From Streptomyces lushanensis (GTDB lineage: Bacteria; Actinomycetota; Actinomycetes; Streptomycetales; Streptomycetaceae), in the NCBI RefSeq assembly GCF_001700515.1, contig NZ_MAUD01000235.1, positions 1 to 32,683 of the forward strand: a stretch of DNA of 32,683 bases, read 5' to 3'. Shown one piece after another: positions 1 through 7,143 of the stretch. The number at the start of each line of letters is the position of its first letter. Positions within the stretch are counted from its first letter, which is position 1. Under the pieces are notes generated by a model. The model was not told the DNA's origin. It made no database searches and saw only the letters and a program-made list of their open reading frames with translations. Both the position numbers and the translations under genes were made by a program.

Positions 1-5
1 CGCCC

Positions 6-89
6 TGCCCGCCCGTCGATCCGTCCTGCCCGGTCCGTCCTGCCCGACCCGCTTCCCGGCCCCGTCCTTCCCGGCCCGTCTTTCCCACA
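6..89. repeat. Degenerate 14-bp pyrimidine-rich tandem repeat
   Basis: The sequence before the first gene is built of units about 14 bp long that read roughly TCCGTCCTGCCCGG. The copies at 20-33 and 34-47 are nearly identical, and 48-61, 62-75 and 76-89 are progressively degenerate. The array stops at the ribosome binding site of the first gene. No coding frame is convincing. It could be a minisatellite in an upstream leader or the end of a spacer from a preceding gene outside the window. Confidence 0.45.
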
Positions 90-100
90 AGGAGCCCTCC

Positions 101-1087
101 GTGCCGTCCAGACCCGTCCTCCGCACCACCGCCGCCCTTCTCGGCCTTGTCGCCACGCTCTCCCTGTCGGCCTGCGGCAACTCCGCCGACGGCGCCACCA
201 ACGAGGTGGTGGCCAAGGACGCGGGCAAGGACGGTCTGCGGATCGACCTGAGCCCCGACCAGAAGCGGATCACCACGCCCAAGGTGGACTCCGTCGCCGC
301 GCTGGTGCCCGCGGCGATCCGCGAGCGCGGCACCCTCGAGGTGGCCGACTCGGCCGGTTCCGTACCGCCGTTGTCCTTCTACGCCACCGACGACAAGACC
401 GTCATCGGCGTGGAGACGGACATCGCCTCGCTGGTCGCCGACGTCCTCGGGCTGAAGGTGCACCACAACACGGTCGACTGGGCGAACATCTTCGTCGGTC
501 TCGACAGCGGCAAGTACGACGTCGGGATCAGCAACATCACCGTCACCGAGGAGCGCAAGGAGAAGTACGACTTCGCCACCTACCGGCTGGACAATCTCGC
601 CTTCGAGGCGAGGAAGGGCGGCGACTGGAAGGTCACGAGCCCGAAGGACGTGGCGGGCCGGACCATCGGTGTCGGCTCCGGCACCAACCAGGAGAAGCTG
701 CTGGTCGACTGGAGCAAGCAGAACGTGAAGAACGGCCTCAAGGCCACGGACATCAAGTACTACCAGAACGCGAGCGACTACTATCTCGCCCTCGGCTCCG
801 GTCGTCTCGACGCCTATCTCGGGCCCAACCCGGTCGCCGCGTACCACGCCGCCTCCACCGGGGAGTCCGAGATCATCGGCACCTACTCGGGCGGCGGCGC
901 CGACATCCAGGGCAAGATCGCGGCCACGACGAAGAAGGACAACGGTCTGATCAAGGCCCTCCACGAGGCGCTCGGCACCGTGATCGGGAACGGTACGTAC
1001 GAGAAGGTCCTGGCACGCTGGGGACTGTCGAACGAGGCCGTGACCGCCTCCGAGGTGAACCCGCCCGGACTGCCGAAGACCGAGTAG
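101..1087 (+). CDS. ABC transporter substrate-binding lipoprotein, amino-acid (SBP_bac_3) type
   Basis: This is an exported solute-binding protein of 328 aa, probably for amino acids or other small polar ligands, delivering to an ABC permease. The N-terminus is a lipoprotein signal: basic start, hydrophobic stretch, then lipobox LSAC with Cys25 as lipidation site. The body has the SBP_bac_3 pattern, including an early ligand-pocket region (VGVETDIASLVADVLG-like) and the hallmark TVTEERKEKYDFATY segment near residue 150. The GTG start is supported by AAGGAG at 89-94, six bases upstream. No cognate permease or ATPase follows, so either those genes lie upstream of the window or it is an orphan. 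Ligand identity cannot be read from sequence. Confidence 0.88.
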   Translation: MPSRPVLRTTAALLGLVATLSLSACGNSADGATNEVVAKDAGKDGLRIDLSPDQKRITTPKVDSVAALVPAAIRERGTLEVADSAGSVPPLSFYATDDKTVIGVETDIASLVADVLGLKVHHNTVDWANIFVGLDSGKYDVGISNITVTEERKEKYDFATYRLDNLAFEARKGGDWKVTSPKDVAGRTIGVGSGTNQEKLLVDWSKQNVKNGLKATDIKYYQNASDYYLALGSGRLDAYLGPNPVAAYHAASTGESEIIGTYSGGGADIQGKIAATTKKDNGLIKALHEALGTVIGNGTYEKVLARWGLSNEAVTASEVNPPGLPKTE

Positions 1088-1106
1088 CCGGCCCGTACCC
1101 GGCTCG

Positions 1107-1121
1107 GGGGCGGGCTGCCCC
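1107..1121 (+). terminator. Short GC hairpin after the solute-binding gene
   Basis: GGGGC at 1107-1111 pairs with GCCCC at 1117-1121 around a 5-nt loop, about 20 bases past the stop codon. There is no U-tract, as is common in this group. The stem is only 5 bp, so the assignment is weak. Confidence 0.25.
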
Positions 1122-1375
1122 GGGGTTCTCCGTCCCACCGCCGTCGGTGACACCACGCGACCTGGCCGGACCCGCCGCCGTACCTCCGAACGGGTTGTCG
1201 CCGTCCCGGCCCGTGTGTCGACCGCCGTGGGTGAGACGGTCGGCGCGCTCGGCCGATGAGACTCGCCCGTGTGACGGATATCCAGGGAGAAGACGGCAGG
1301 CCGGGCCGGGCACCGGAGGACAGCGAAGGTACGCCCACGCCCGTCATCGTGGACAAGCTCGACCCGGAGCAGTCC

Positions 1376-3601
1376 ATGGTGCTGCGTCAGGTGGGCCGTG
1401 AGTGGGCACGGGTGTCCGCCGCCCGTGACGCGTGGCGCGCGGCGCTGCCCGTGGATCCCGACATGGGCCGCTATCCCGAGCCCGCGGCGATCGTGCCCGC
1501 GCGCTTCGGCCGGATCGTACGCGTACCCCCGCTCGGCGGGTTGCCGCTGACCGCCGAGGCGGGCGACATGGAGACGGTGGAGAGCCGGGCGGCGCCGGGC
1601 GGTCCCGGTACGCGGATCCGGCACGCGATCCTGGGAGCGCCGCTGCGCAGCACGGCGATCGCCCGGGAACGGATGCGCAAGATCGTGGCGCTGCCGGTGC
1701 TCTCGGCGGACGCGCTGTCCTCGGTCGCGTACGGTCCCGAGGCGCTGCTCGCCGTACTGGTGCTGGCCGGTACCGCGGGGCTGGCCTACTCGGCGCCGGT
1801 CGCCGGGGCGATCGTCTTCCTGATGCTGGCGGTCGGGCTGTCGTACCGTCAGACGATCCGGGCGTATCCGCACGGCGGCGGGTCCTACATCGTCGCGACG
1901 GACAATCTCGGCCGGGTGCCCGGACTGATCGCCGCGGCCGGACTGCTGACGGACTACGTCCTCACGGTCGCCGTCTCGGTCTCGTCCGGGATGGCGGCGG
2001 TGACCTCGGCGCTCCCCGGGCTGTCGGACGATGTCGTCCTGATCGGCCTGCTGGTCATCGCCGTTCTGCTCGCGGGGAATCTACGCGGTGTCAAACAGGC
2101 CGGGGCGCTGTTCGCCGCGCCCACGTACGCGTTCATCATCGCCATCCTCTCGCTGGTGGCGGTGGGACTCCACGACGCGGCCGGGCGCGGCTTCGAGGCC
2201 GCCCCGCCCCCGGCGCCGCACGCCGTCGAGGGCGTCGGGCTGCTGCTGGTGATGCGGGCGTTCGCCTCGGGCTCGACGGCGATGACGGGTATCGAGGCGA
2301 TCTCCAACGCGGTACCCGCGTTCGAGCCCGTCTCCTGGCGCAACGCGCGTACGACACTGTCGTGGATGATCGGACTGCTCGTCACGCTGTTCGCGGGCAT
2401 CATCGCGTTGGTCCATCTGACCGGGGTCGTACCCGAGTCGCGGGAGACGGTCCTGTCGCAGCTCGCGCACATCACCTTCGGCTCCGGCGGCATGTACATC
2501 TTCATCCAGGCGGCCACGGCACTGGTCCTGCTGCTCGCGGCGAACACCGCGTACAACGACTTTCCCCGTGTGCTGTACCTGCTGGCACGCGACAACCACG
2601 CGCCCCGGATCTTTCTGCGGCTGGGCGACCGGCTGGCGTTCAGCAACGGCATCATGCTGCTCTCCGTGGCGGCGGCGGTGGTCTATGCCGCCTTCGACGG
2701 GAAGACCGCGTCACTCATTCCGCTGTACGCCGTCGGGGTCTTTCTCGCCTTCACCCTGTCGCAGTGCGGGATGGTGGTCCACTGGTGGCGCGGGCGTGAA
2801 CGGCACTGGCGCAAGAGTCTCGTCTTCAACGCGGTCGGCGCCCTGCTCTCGGCCGTGGTCTTCATCACCGCGGGCATCACCAAGTTCACCGAGGGAGCCT
2901 GGCTCGCCCTTCTCACCGTCGCCCTGTTCCTGCTGGTGACGACCAGGATCCGGCACCACTACGACATGGTGCGCCGGGAGGTGCGGCTGCACTCCCGGCT
3001 GATCGAGATTCCGAGCCGTACGCTGCCGACGGGGCCGGAGTCCCGCAAAACCCGTGCCCGCGCTGACGGGACGCCCGACGGTGCCGAGGGCGCCGAGGGC
3101 GCCGAGGGGCCGTCGGAAGAGGTACTTCCCCAGGGGGAGCCCCGGGGGAAAGGGAAGAAGGGCGAGGGGGAGGAGCGGGAGGAGACACCCGAGGAGATCC
3201 GGCATCTCTCCGTCGTCCTGGTGGACGCGCTGCATCAGGCGAGCATGCGCGCGATGGCCTACGCGGCCTCCCTCCAGCAGCCCGTGCTGGCCCTCCACGT
3301 CAGTCCGAGCGACGAGGACGCCGAACGCTTCCGTGAGAGCTGGCTCCTGTGGGGTGACCACCTGCCGCTGAGAATCGTCCTCTCCCCCTATCGGGCCATC
3401 GTGACCCCGCTGATCAGCTATATCGAACAGCTCCACCATCAGCGCCCGGATCTGACCATCACCGTGATCCTGCCGGAGATCGTCGTACGGCACTGGTGGC
3501 ACCGGCTGCTCCACAGCCCGCTCGCCGGCCGGCTGCGGCGGGCGCTCCGGCCGCTGCCGAAGATCGTGGTGACGACGGTCCCGTTCCATGTGGATGGCTG
3601 A
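1376..3601 (+). CDS. APC-superfamily amino acid permease with cytosolic C-terminal domain
   Basis: A polytopic secondary transporter of the APC family, likely for amino acids. The transmembrane part opens with the family signature around PVLSADALSSVAYGPEALL, continues through about twelve hydrophobic segments, and carries GGGSYIVA in the helix 2 region. After the membrane domain comes an acidic insert (about 3050-3200) that includes a 9-bp repeat coding (EGA)3, then a soluble tail of about 130 residues resembling universal-stress-type domains. Start choice: ATG 1376 has GGAG six bases upstream. The same frame is open from ATG 1256, but 1256-1330 has poor G/C at third positions. GTG 1349 is also possible. 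About 100 hydrophilic residues precede the first helix, longer than I expect for the family. Confidence 0.85.
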   Translation: MVLRQVGREWARVSAARDAWRAALPVDPDMGRYPEPAAIVPARFGRIVRVPPLGGLPLTAEAGDMETVESRAAPGGPGTRIRHAILGAPLRSTAIARERMRKIVALPVLSADALSSVAYGPEALLAVLVLAGTAGLAYSAPVAGAIVFLMLAVGLSYRQTIRAYPHGGGSYIVATDNLGRVPGLIAAAGLLTDYVLTVAVSVSSGMAAVTSALPGLSDDVVLIGLLVIAVLLAGNLRGVKQAGALFAAPTYAFIIAILSLVAVGLHDAAGRGFEAAPPPAPHAVEGVGLLLVMRAFASGSTAMTGIEAISNAVPAFEPVSWRNARTTLSWMIGLLVTLFAGIIALVHLTGVVPESRETVLSQLAHITFGSGGMYIFIQAATALVLLLAANTAYNDFPRVLYLLARDNHAPRIFLRLGDRLAFSNGIMLLSVAAAVVYAAFDGKTASLIPLYAVGVFLAFTLSQCGMVVHWWRGRERHWRKSLVFNAVGALLSAVVFITAGITKFTEGAWLALLTVALFLLVTTRIRHHYDMVRREVRLHSRLIEIPSRTLPTGPESRKTRARADGTPDGAEGAEGAEGPSEEVLPQGEPRGKGKKGEGEEREETPEEIRHLSVVLVDALHQASMRAMAYAASLQQPVLALHVSPSDEDAERFRESWLLWGDHLPLRIVLSPYRAIVTPLISYIEQLHHQRPDLTITVILPEIVVRHWWHRLLHSPLAGRLRRALRPLPKIVVTTVPFHVDG

Positions 3602-3638
3602 CGGAAAGAGCGGATTGAATGCTCATCACCCATCCCAA

Positions 3639-3668
3639 TTGGTTGATTTGTCCGATTCGATCTAGGGT
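3639..3668 (+). promoter_or_regulatory. Candidate promoter of the peptide cassette
   Basis: TTGGTT (3639-3644), an 18-bp spacer and TAGGGT (3663-3668) resemble a vegetative promoter. They lie in a conspicuously AT-rich island between the permease stop and the peptide gene. The palindrome CCAATTGG (3635-3642) overlaps the -35 element and could bind a regulator. The predicted leader is about 40 nt and ends at the AGGAG before ATG 3718. Confidence 0.5.
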
Positions 3669-3717
3669 GAGCGATGGCACCGCCCAGATAGGGCAAGTGC
3701 GACTACACGAGGAGCCC

Positions 3718-3903
3718 ATGATGCTTTCTCAGACCATCAGGCCCGGAGAAATCACCCTGGATCACCACGCGTTGGGTGTGGCGATGGCCGAGCCCGAGGC
3801 GCCCTGCAGCGACGCGCCGGTGTACGCGCCGGAAGCCGCCGGTCTACTGCTTCTGCTGCTTCTGCTGTCCCCGAAGGAGCCGAAGGAGCCCAAGGGCCTG
3901 TGA
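3718..3903 (+). CDS. Small peptide with octaleucine tract and KEP repeats (unknown function)
   Basis: A 61-residue product that I do not recognise. It starts MMLSQTIRPGEI, has an acidic and alanine-rich middle with one Cys near residue 30, then eight consecutive leucines (codons 3844-3867) and a charged tail SPKEPKEPKGL. ATG 3718 (or the adjacent ATG 3721) has AGGAG at 3710-3714. The frame is open further upstream to 3619, but that part lies in the promoter and has no ribosome binding site. The hydrophobic run is too short for an ordinary membrane helix unless flanking AAG and S residues contribute. The leucine codons include one CTA and two CTT, uncommon in this window. The stop overlaps the GTG of the next gene. 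Possible readings are a RiPP-like precursor, a regulatory leader peptide or a small membrane-associated protein. None is proven. Confidence 0.6.
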   Translation: MMLSQTIRPGEITLDHHALGVAMAEPEAPCSDAPVYAPEAAGLLLLLLLLSPKEPKEPKGL

Positions 3904-4643
3904 GCCACGACCGGTCGCGGACCATTTACCAAGAATCAGCGGCCGGCCTGGCACGACGTGCCCTCGGCGCCCTGCGGGGTGCCGGGGGCACGGCCATGGT
4001 CGCCGAACACGTCGAGAGTGAGCGGGACCCCGGCGCCGCGCTGGCCGCCATCCGGATCCTCGGCGCCGATGTCCTCGCGCCCGCCGTACTGGGCGGCGCC
4101 GCGATCCATCCGCTGGACGCCGAGGCGGTGGCCCTCTCCTTCACGGCCCTGCCGCCCTCCCGGGACGAACCGCTCCCGCCGCCCTCCGGGCCCGAGGAGC
4201 CCTGGCTGATGGCCTGGCGCGACTGGGGCACCGTCACCCTGCTGACCGTCCTCACCGCCGGCGGCGACACCACGCGGACGGCGGCGCCCCGGCCGTCCTC
4301 ACCGCCGCCCGGTGCGCCCGCCGTCGAGGACGGCACGGGATGGGCCGCCTGGTCGGTCAGGATGGGCCGGCTCAGCGCGCTCGCCCTGCCCGGCCTGGAG
4401 AGTCCGGTGCACGACGCGGCGCGGGTCGCCCCACTGGCGCTGGCACGCGGGGCGACCCGCGCCGTGCTGCGCAGGGACTATCCCACCGCCGCGCGGATCG
4501 TGCGGTGGCTGGCGTGGCTCCGCGCGGACGGTGTGGAGCTGCCGCTCGACCCGGTACCGCTGGTGGAGCACATCGGTCTGATGGCCGGAGGCGACCGGCT
4601 GGCGCTGGACACGGCGATCGCGCGCCGACTGGTCGCTGTCTGA
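3900..4643 (+). CDS. Unknown protein translationally coupled to the peptide gene
   Basis: A 247-residue soluble protein with no domain I recognise. It is rich in Ala, Leu and Arg and probably helical, with a Pro/Ser-rich linker near residues 130-145 separating two lobes. The C-terminal lobe has several Arg/Leu helices (ARIVRWLAWLRADG and LVEHIGLMAGGDRLALD). There is no signal peptide or membrane segment. The GTG start overlaps the peptide's TGA by 3 nt (GTGA), and AAGGAG (3883-3888) and AAGGG (3892-3896), both inside the peptide's coding region, are its only ribosome-binding candidates. This strongly suggests joint translation with the peptide and a role linked to it. A partner or modifying function would be inference only. 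Confidence 0.75.
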   Translation: MSHDRSRTIYQESAAGLARRALGALRGAGGTAMVAEHVESERDPGAALAAIRILGADVLAPAVLGGAAIHPLDAEAVALSFTALPPSRDEPLPPPSGPEEPWLMAWRDWGTVTLLTVLTAGGDTTRTAAPRPSSPPPGAPAVEDGTGWAAWSVRMGRLSALALPGLESPVHDAARVAPLALARGATRAVLRRDYPTAARIVRWLAWLRADGVELPLDPVPLVEHIGLMAGGDRLALDTAIARRLVAV

Positions 4644-4704
4644 CGGGCACTCGATACCGTGCGATCCGCCGTCAGATCCGGCCCGTCACCGCGTGACCTG
4701 CCGC

Positions 4705-4800
4705 CCGGTGCGATCCGCCGCCGCGTGGCCCCTCGGCCGGTGCGATCCGTCATCGCGCGGCCCGTCGGCCGGTCCGATCCGCCGCCCGCTCCCGTTCGGA
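4705..4800. repeat. Three tandem 32-bp repeats in the cassette gap
   Basis: Units at 4705-4736, 4737-4768 and 4769-4800 each begin CCGGTGCGATCCG or a one-base variant. The first two match at about 27 of 32 positions and the third has diverged. A further GCGATCCG core lies at 4661-4668. The whole 4644-4992 gap between genes is C-rich and its open frames are Pro/Arg-rich and not convincing as protein. The rest of the gap (4801-4930) is pyrimidine-rich and holds nothing else I can assign. Confidence 0.6.
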
Positions 4801-4938
4801 CGAACGCGTTCGGCCGTCACCGAGCGTCCCCCGTTCCCGTGCGTCCCGGTCCCGCCTGTCCCGATTCCCCCTGGTCACGTCCCCTCCCGGCGCCTCCCGA
4901 TACGTCCCGACGCCACCCGATCCCACCCGTTCACCTCC

Positions 4939-4965
4939 GATCAACAGACCCCCGTCTGACTGATC
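4939..4965 (+). promoter_or_regulatory. Inverted repeat just upstream of the DUF6895-like gene
   Basis: GATCA (4939-4943) and CAGAC (4945-4949) are mirrored by GTCTG (4954-4958) and TGATC (4961-4965) around CCCC. The element ends 27 bp before the ATG at 4993. It could be an operator, a 5'-leader hairpin, or an attenuating structure separating the two halves of the cassette. Confidence 0.45.
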
Positions 4966-4992
4966 GTCACCCGATCGGACCGAGATCCCGCC

Positions 4993-5919
4993 ATGCAGAT
5001 GCCCGTCGCACAAGCCGCCCACCGGATCACCTCCCTGGCACTGACCTGGCTCCACACCCACCGCGAGCACGGCGCGCTGCCACCCGGCACCACCGCCGAA
5101 CTCGCCGAGCCCAACAGTGTGTACAAGCCGCTGGGCGAGACCGCTCTCGCCGCCTCCCTCGTCCTGCGCGAGGCGGTGGCCGGCACCGTCGAACTGCGGC
5201 TCGCCCGTGAACTGCTCGACTTCAGCTGGGAGCAGCTCGGCGCAGGAGCCATGCTCCACGAACGGCTGCTGCGCTACCCGATGATGAGCGACCCGCTGGA
5301 GACCTACGCCCACTTCGCCCGCAGCGGCTACCGCCACCAGGCACTGGACCGGCTGCTCACCCACACCACCTCGCTCCGCTCGGCCCGCGCCGTCGAGGTG
5401 ATGCCCAACCGGCGGCTGGCGATCGCCAACGCCGCCCGCGTCGGCGGCTTCGACCAGGGCGACGACCGCGCCGTCGACTGGACCGCGCTGGCCGGCGCCA
5501 CCTGGTTGGGCTCATTCCCCGAACCGTGGCTCATCGACTGGATGACCGCCTACAACATGACGCACACCGTCTTCCATCTCACCGACTGGGGCCGCGTTCC
5601 GGCAGGTCTGCCCGCCGAGTCGGCCCGCTATCTCGCCGACTGGCTGCCCGCCTGGATCGACATCTGGGCCGAGATCGGCGAGTGGGATCTGGTGGCCGAG
5701 CTTATGATCGTCGGGAGTTCGCTGCCCGATCCGTACTGCGATCCGGCGGACTGGGAGCGACTGGCCCGTCTCCAGCACGAGGACGGGCTGATGCCCCGCG
5801 ACGGACACCCCGTCAGCGAGGATCCCGGCGAGCGCTTCGCGGCGCACCACCACACCACTGTGGTCGCCGCGGTCGCCGGTACGCTCGCCCTCTCCCGTAC
5901 TCTCGGCCTCCGTCCATGA
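4993..5919 (+). CDS. DUF6895-like alpha-helical protein
   Basis: A soluble 308-residue protein without signal peptide. From memory it resembles the actinobacterial family annotated DUF6895; I could not check this. Visible landmarks are VYKPLGETALAASLVLRE near residue 40, a run of helices with HFARSGYRHQALDRLL, then MPNRRLAIANAARVGG, and a distinctive TAYNMTHTVFHLTDWG motif near residue 190. Repeated helix pairs suggest an alpha/alpha arrangement. His and Asp in the HTVFHLTDWG stretch are candidate functional residues. Its stop overlaps the start of the next gene (ATGA), so it is coupled to the hydrolase. Shine-Dalgarno before ATG 4993 is weak. No activity can be assigned. Confidence 0.75.
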   Translation: MQMPVAQAAHRITSLALTWLHTHREHGALPPGTTAELAEPNSVYKPLGETALAASLVLREAVAGTVELRLARELLDFSWEQLGAGAMLHERLLRYPMMSDPLETYAHFARSGYRHQALDRLLTHTTSLRSARAVEVMPNRRLAIANAARVGGFDQGDDRAVDWTALAGATWLGSFPEPWLIDWMTAYNMTHTVFHLTDWGRVPAGLPAESARYLADWLPAWIDIWAEIGEWDLVAELMIVGSSLPDPYCDPADWERLARLQHEDGLMPRDGHPVSEDPGERFAAHHHTTVVAAVAGTLALSRTLGLRP

Positions 5920-7091
5920 CGTCGGCAGCGAGGGGGACGGCGTACGGGACGACGGCCCACGACCGGCCGGTGCGACGGCCGGAGTGGGCCCACGGTCCCG
6001 CCTCGGCCATCGCCGCCTCGGCGCGCGGCGCCAGCGGTGTGGCCGTCGCGATCCGCCAGGGCGGGCGGCGGGCGGTGATGACCTACGGGAGTTCCGCGTA
6101 CGGCGGCGCCCCGGTCACGGCCGACACCCGGTTCGAGACGGGCTCGCTCACCAAATGCCTCACCGCGCTGCTGCTCGCCGAACTGGCCGCGCGCGGCGAT
6201 GTCTCGTACGGCGATCCCCTCACCCGGCTGCTGCCGCCCGGCTCCGTTCCGGCGCCGCGCGGCGGGCCGATCACCCTGCTCCATCTGGCCACCCACACCT
6301 CGGGGCTGCCCCGGCTGCCCCCCGGGCTGCTCGCCGGGGCGGTGCCGCACTGGTTCAGCAATCCGTACGCCGGTTTCCGCGACGACGATCTGCTGCGCGC
6401 GCTCGCCAGGACCCGTCCGTTCGCCCGGCCCGGCGAGCGGGTGCGGTACTCCAACTTCGGGGTCGGGCTGCTCGGTCATCTCCTCGGCCGTGCCGTGCCC
6501 GGCCGGCTGGGGTACGGGGAACTGCTGGCCGACCGGGTCCTGGAGCCGCTCGGGCTGCACCGGACCGGCTGCGCGCCGGGCCTTCGGCAGGCCACCGGTT
6601 ACTGGCACGGCCGCGCCCGGCCGCCCTGGCGGATCCCGGGTCTCGCCGGAGCGGGCGCGGTCCGCTCCAGCGCCCGCGATCTTCTGACGCTCCTCGACGC
6701 CCTCCTCGACGCCGCGCCCGACTCCTCACCCGCCAACACGCCGGAGACCTCACCCGACGCCACGCGCGGTGTCCCGCCGGCCCCTTCGGCCGGCGACGGC
6801 TCCGTACCGCTGCCCGCGCCCTTGCGGACGGCACTGGCGGATGTGGTCCGTCCACGGCTCGCGCTGCGCGGAGGCACCGGCCAGCTGGCGCTCGTCTGGA
6901 ACATCCGTGTCCGGCCGGACGGCGATGTCTACCACCACTCGGGCGGCACCCGTGGATTCACGGCCTTCGCCGGATTCAGCCCTCGGCACCGGACCGCCGT
7001 GGTCGCCCTGGCCAACACCGCGCCGTCCCCCGACGGGCGCTTCATCCAGAGTGCCTACCGGACACTGCTCTCGCTCCCGGGGCGGCGATGA
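5916..7091 (+). CDS. Cytoplasmic serine hydrolase, beta-lactamase/S12 fold
   Basis: A 391-residue enzyme of the class C beta-lactamase/D-aminopeptidase/esterase superfamily. The three catalytic motifs are all present: SLTK at 77-80 (nucleophile Ser77, Lys80), YSN at 178-180, and HSG at 341-343 in place of KTG. A Pro/Ser/Thr-rich insertion lies near residues 270-300. There is no signal peptide, unlike most beta-lactamases and penicillin-binding proteins, so it should act in the cytosol on an amide or ester. ATG 5916 overlaps the upstream TGA (ATGA), fixing the start. Its frame is open back to 5526, but that part is antisense-frame noise inside the previous gene. Family members include peptidases and esterases, so processing of the cassette peptide is a plausible but untested role. 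Confidence 0.85.
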   Translation: MTSAARGTAYGTTAHDRPVRRPEWAHGPASAIAASARGASGVAVAIRQGGRRAVMTYGSSAYGGAPVTADTRFETGSLTKCLTALLLAELAARGDVSYGDPLTRLLPPGSVPAPRGGPITLLHLATHTSGLPRLPPGLLAGAVPHWFSNPYAGFRDDDLLRALARTRPFARPGERVRYSNFGVGLLGHLLGRAVPGRLGYGELLADRVLEPLGLHRTGCAPGLRQATGYWHGRARPPWRIPGLAGAGAVRSSARDLLTLLDALLDAAPDSSPANTPETSPDATRGVPPAPSAGDGSVPLPAPLRTALADVVRPRLALRGGTGQLALVWNIRVRPDGDVYHHSGGTRGFTAFAGFSPRHRTAVVALANTAPSPDGRFIQSAYRTLLSLPGRR

Positions 7092-7143
7092 CGTCCGAGG
7101 CGCGCTTCGCCCGCCGCGGCGCCACCCGCCGCTCCCCCGCCGC

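Noticed and set aside
3619..3717. Upstream extension of the octaleucine peptide by 33 codons
   Set aside because: It runs through the AT-rich promoter island, has no ribosome binding site at 3619, and AGGAG at 3710 points to ATG 3718.
3844..3903. Leucine-biosynthesis attenuator leader
   Set aside because: The leucine codons fit, but the downstream genes are not amino-acid biosynthesis genes and no terminator/antiterminator pair follows; kept only as one hypothesis for the tract.
4705..4800. CRISPR-like array from regularly spaced 32-bp units
   Set aside because: Units are contiguous tandem repeats without unique spacers, and no cas genes are nearby.
4659..5210. Pro/Arg-rich open frame of 183 codons between the unknown gene and the DUF6895-like gene
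   Set aside because: Composition is that of C-rich repeats read in a wrong frame; it overlaps the true DUF6895-like gene in another frame and lacks a ribosome binding site.
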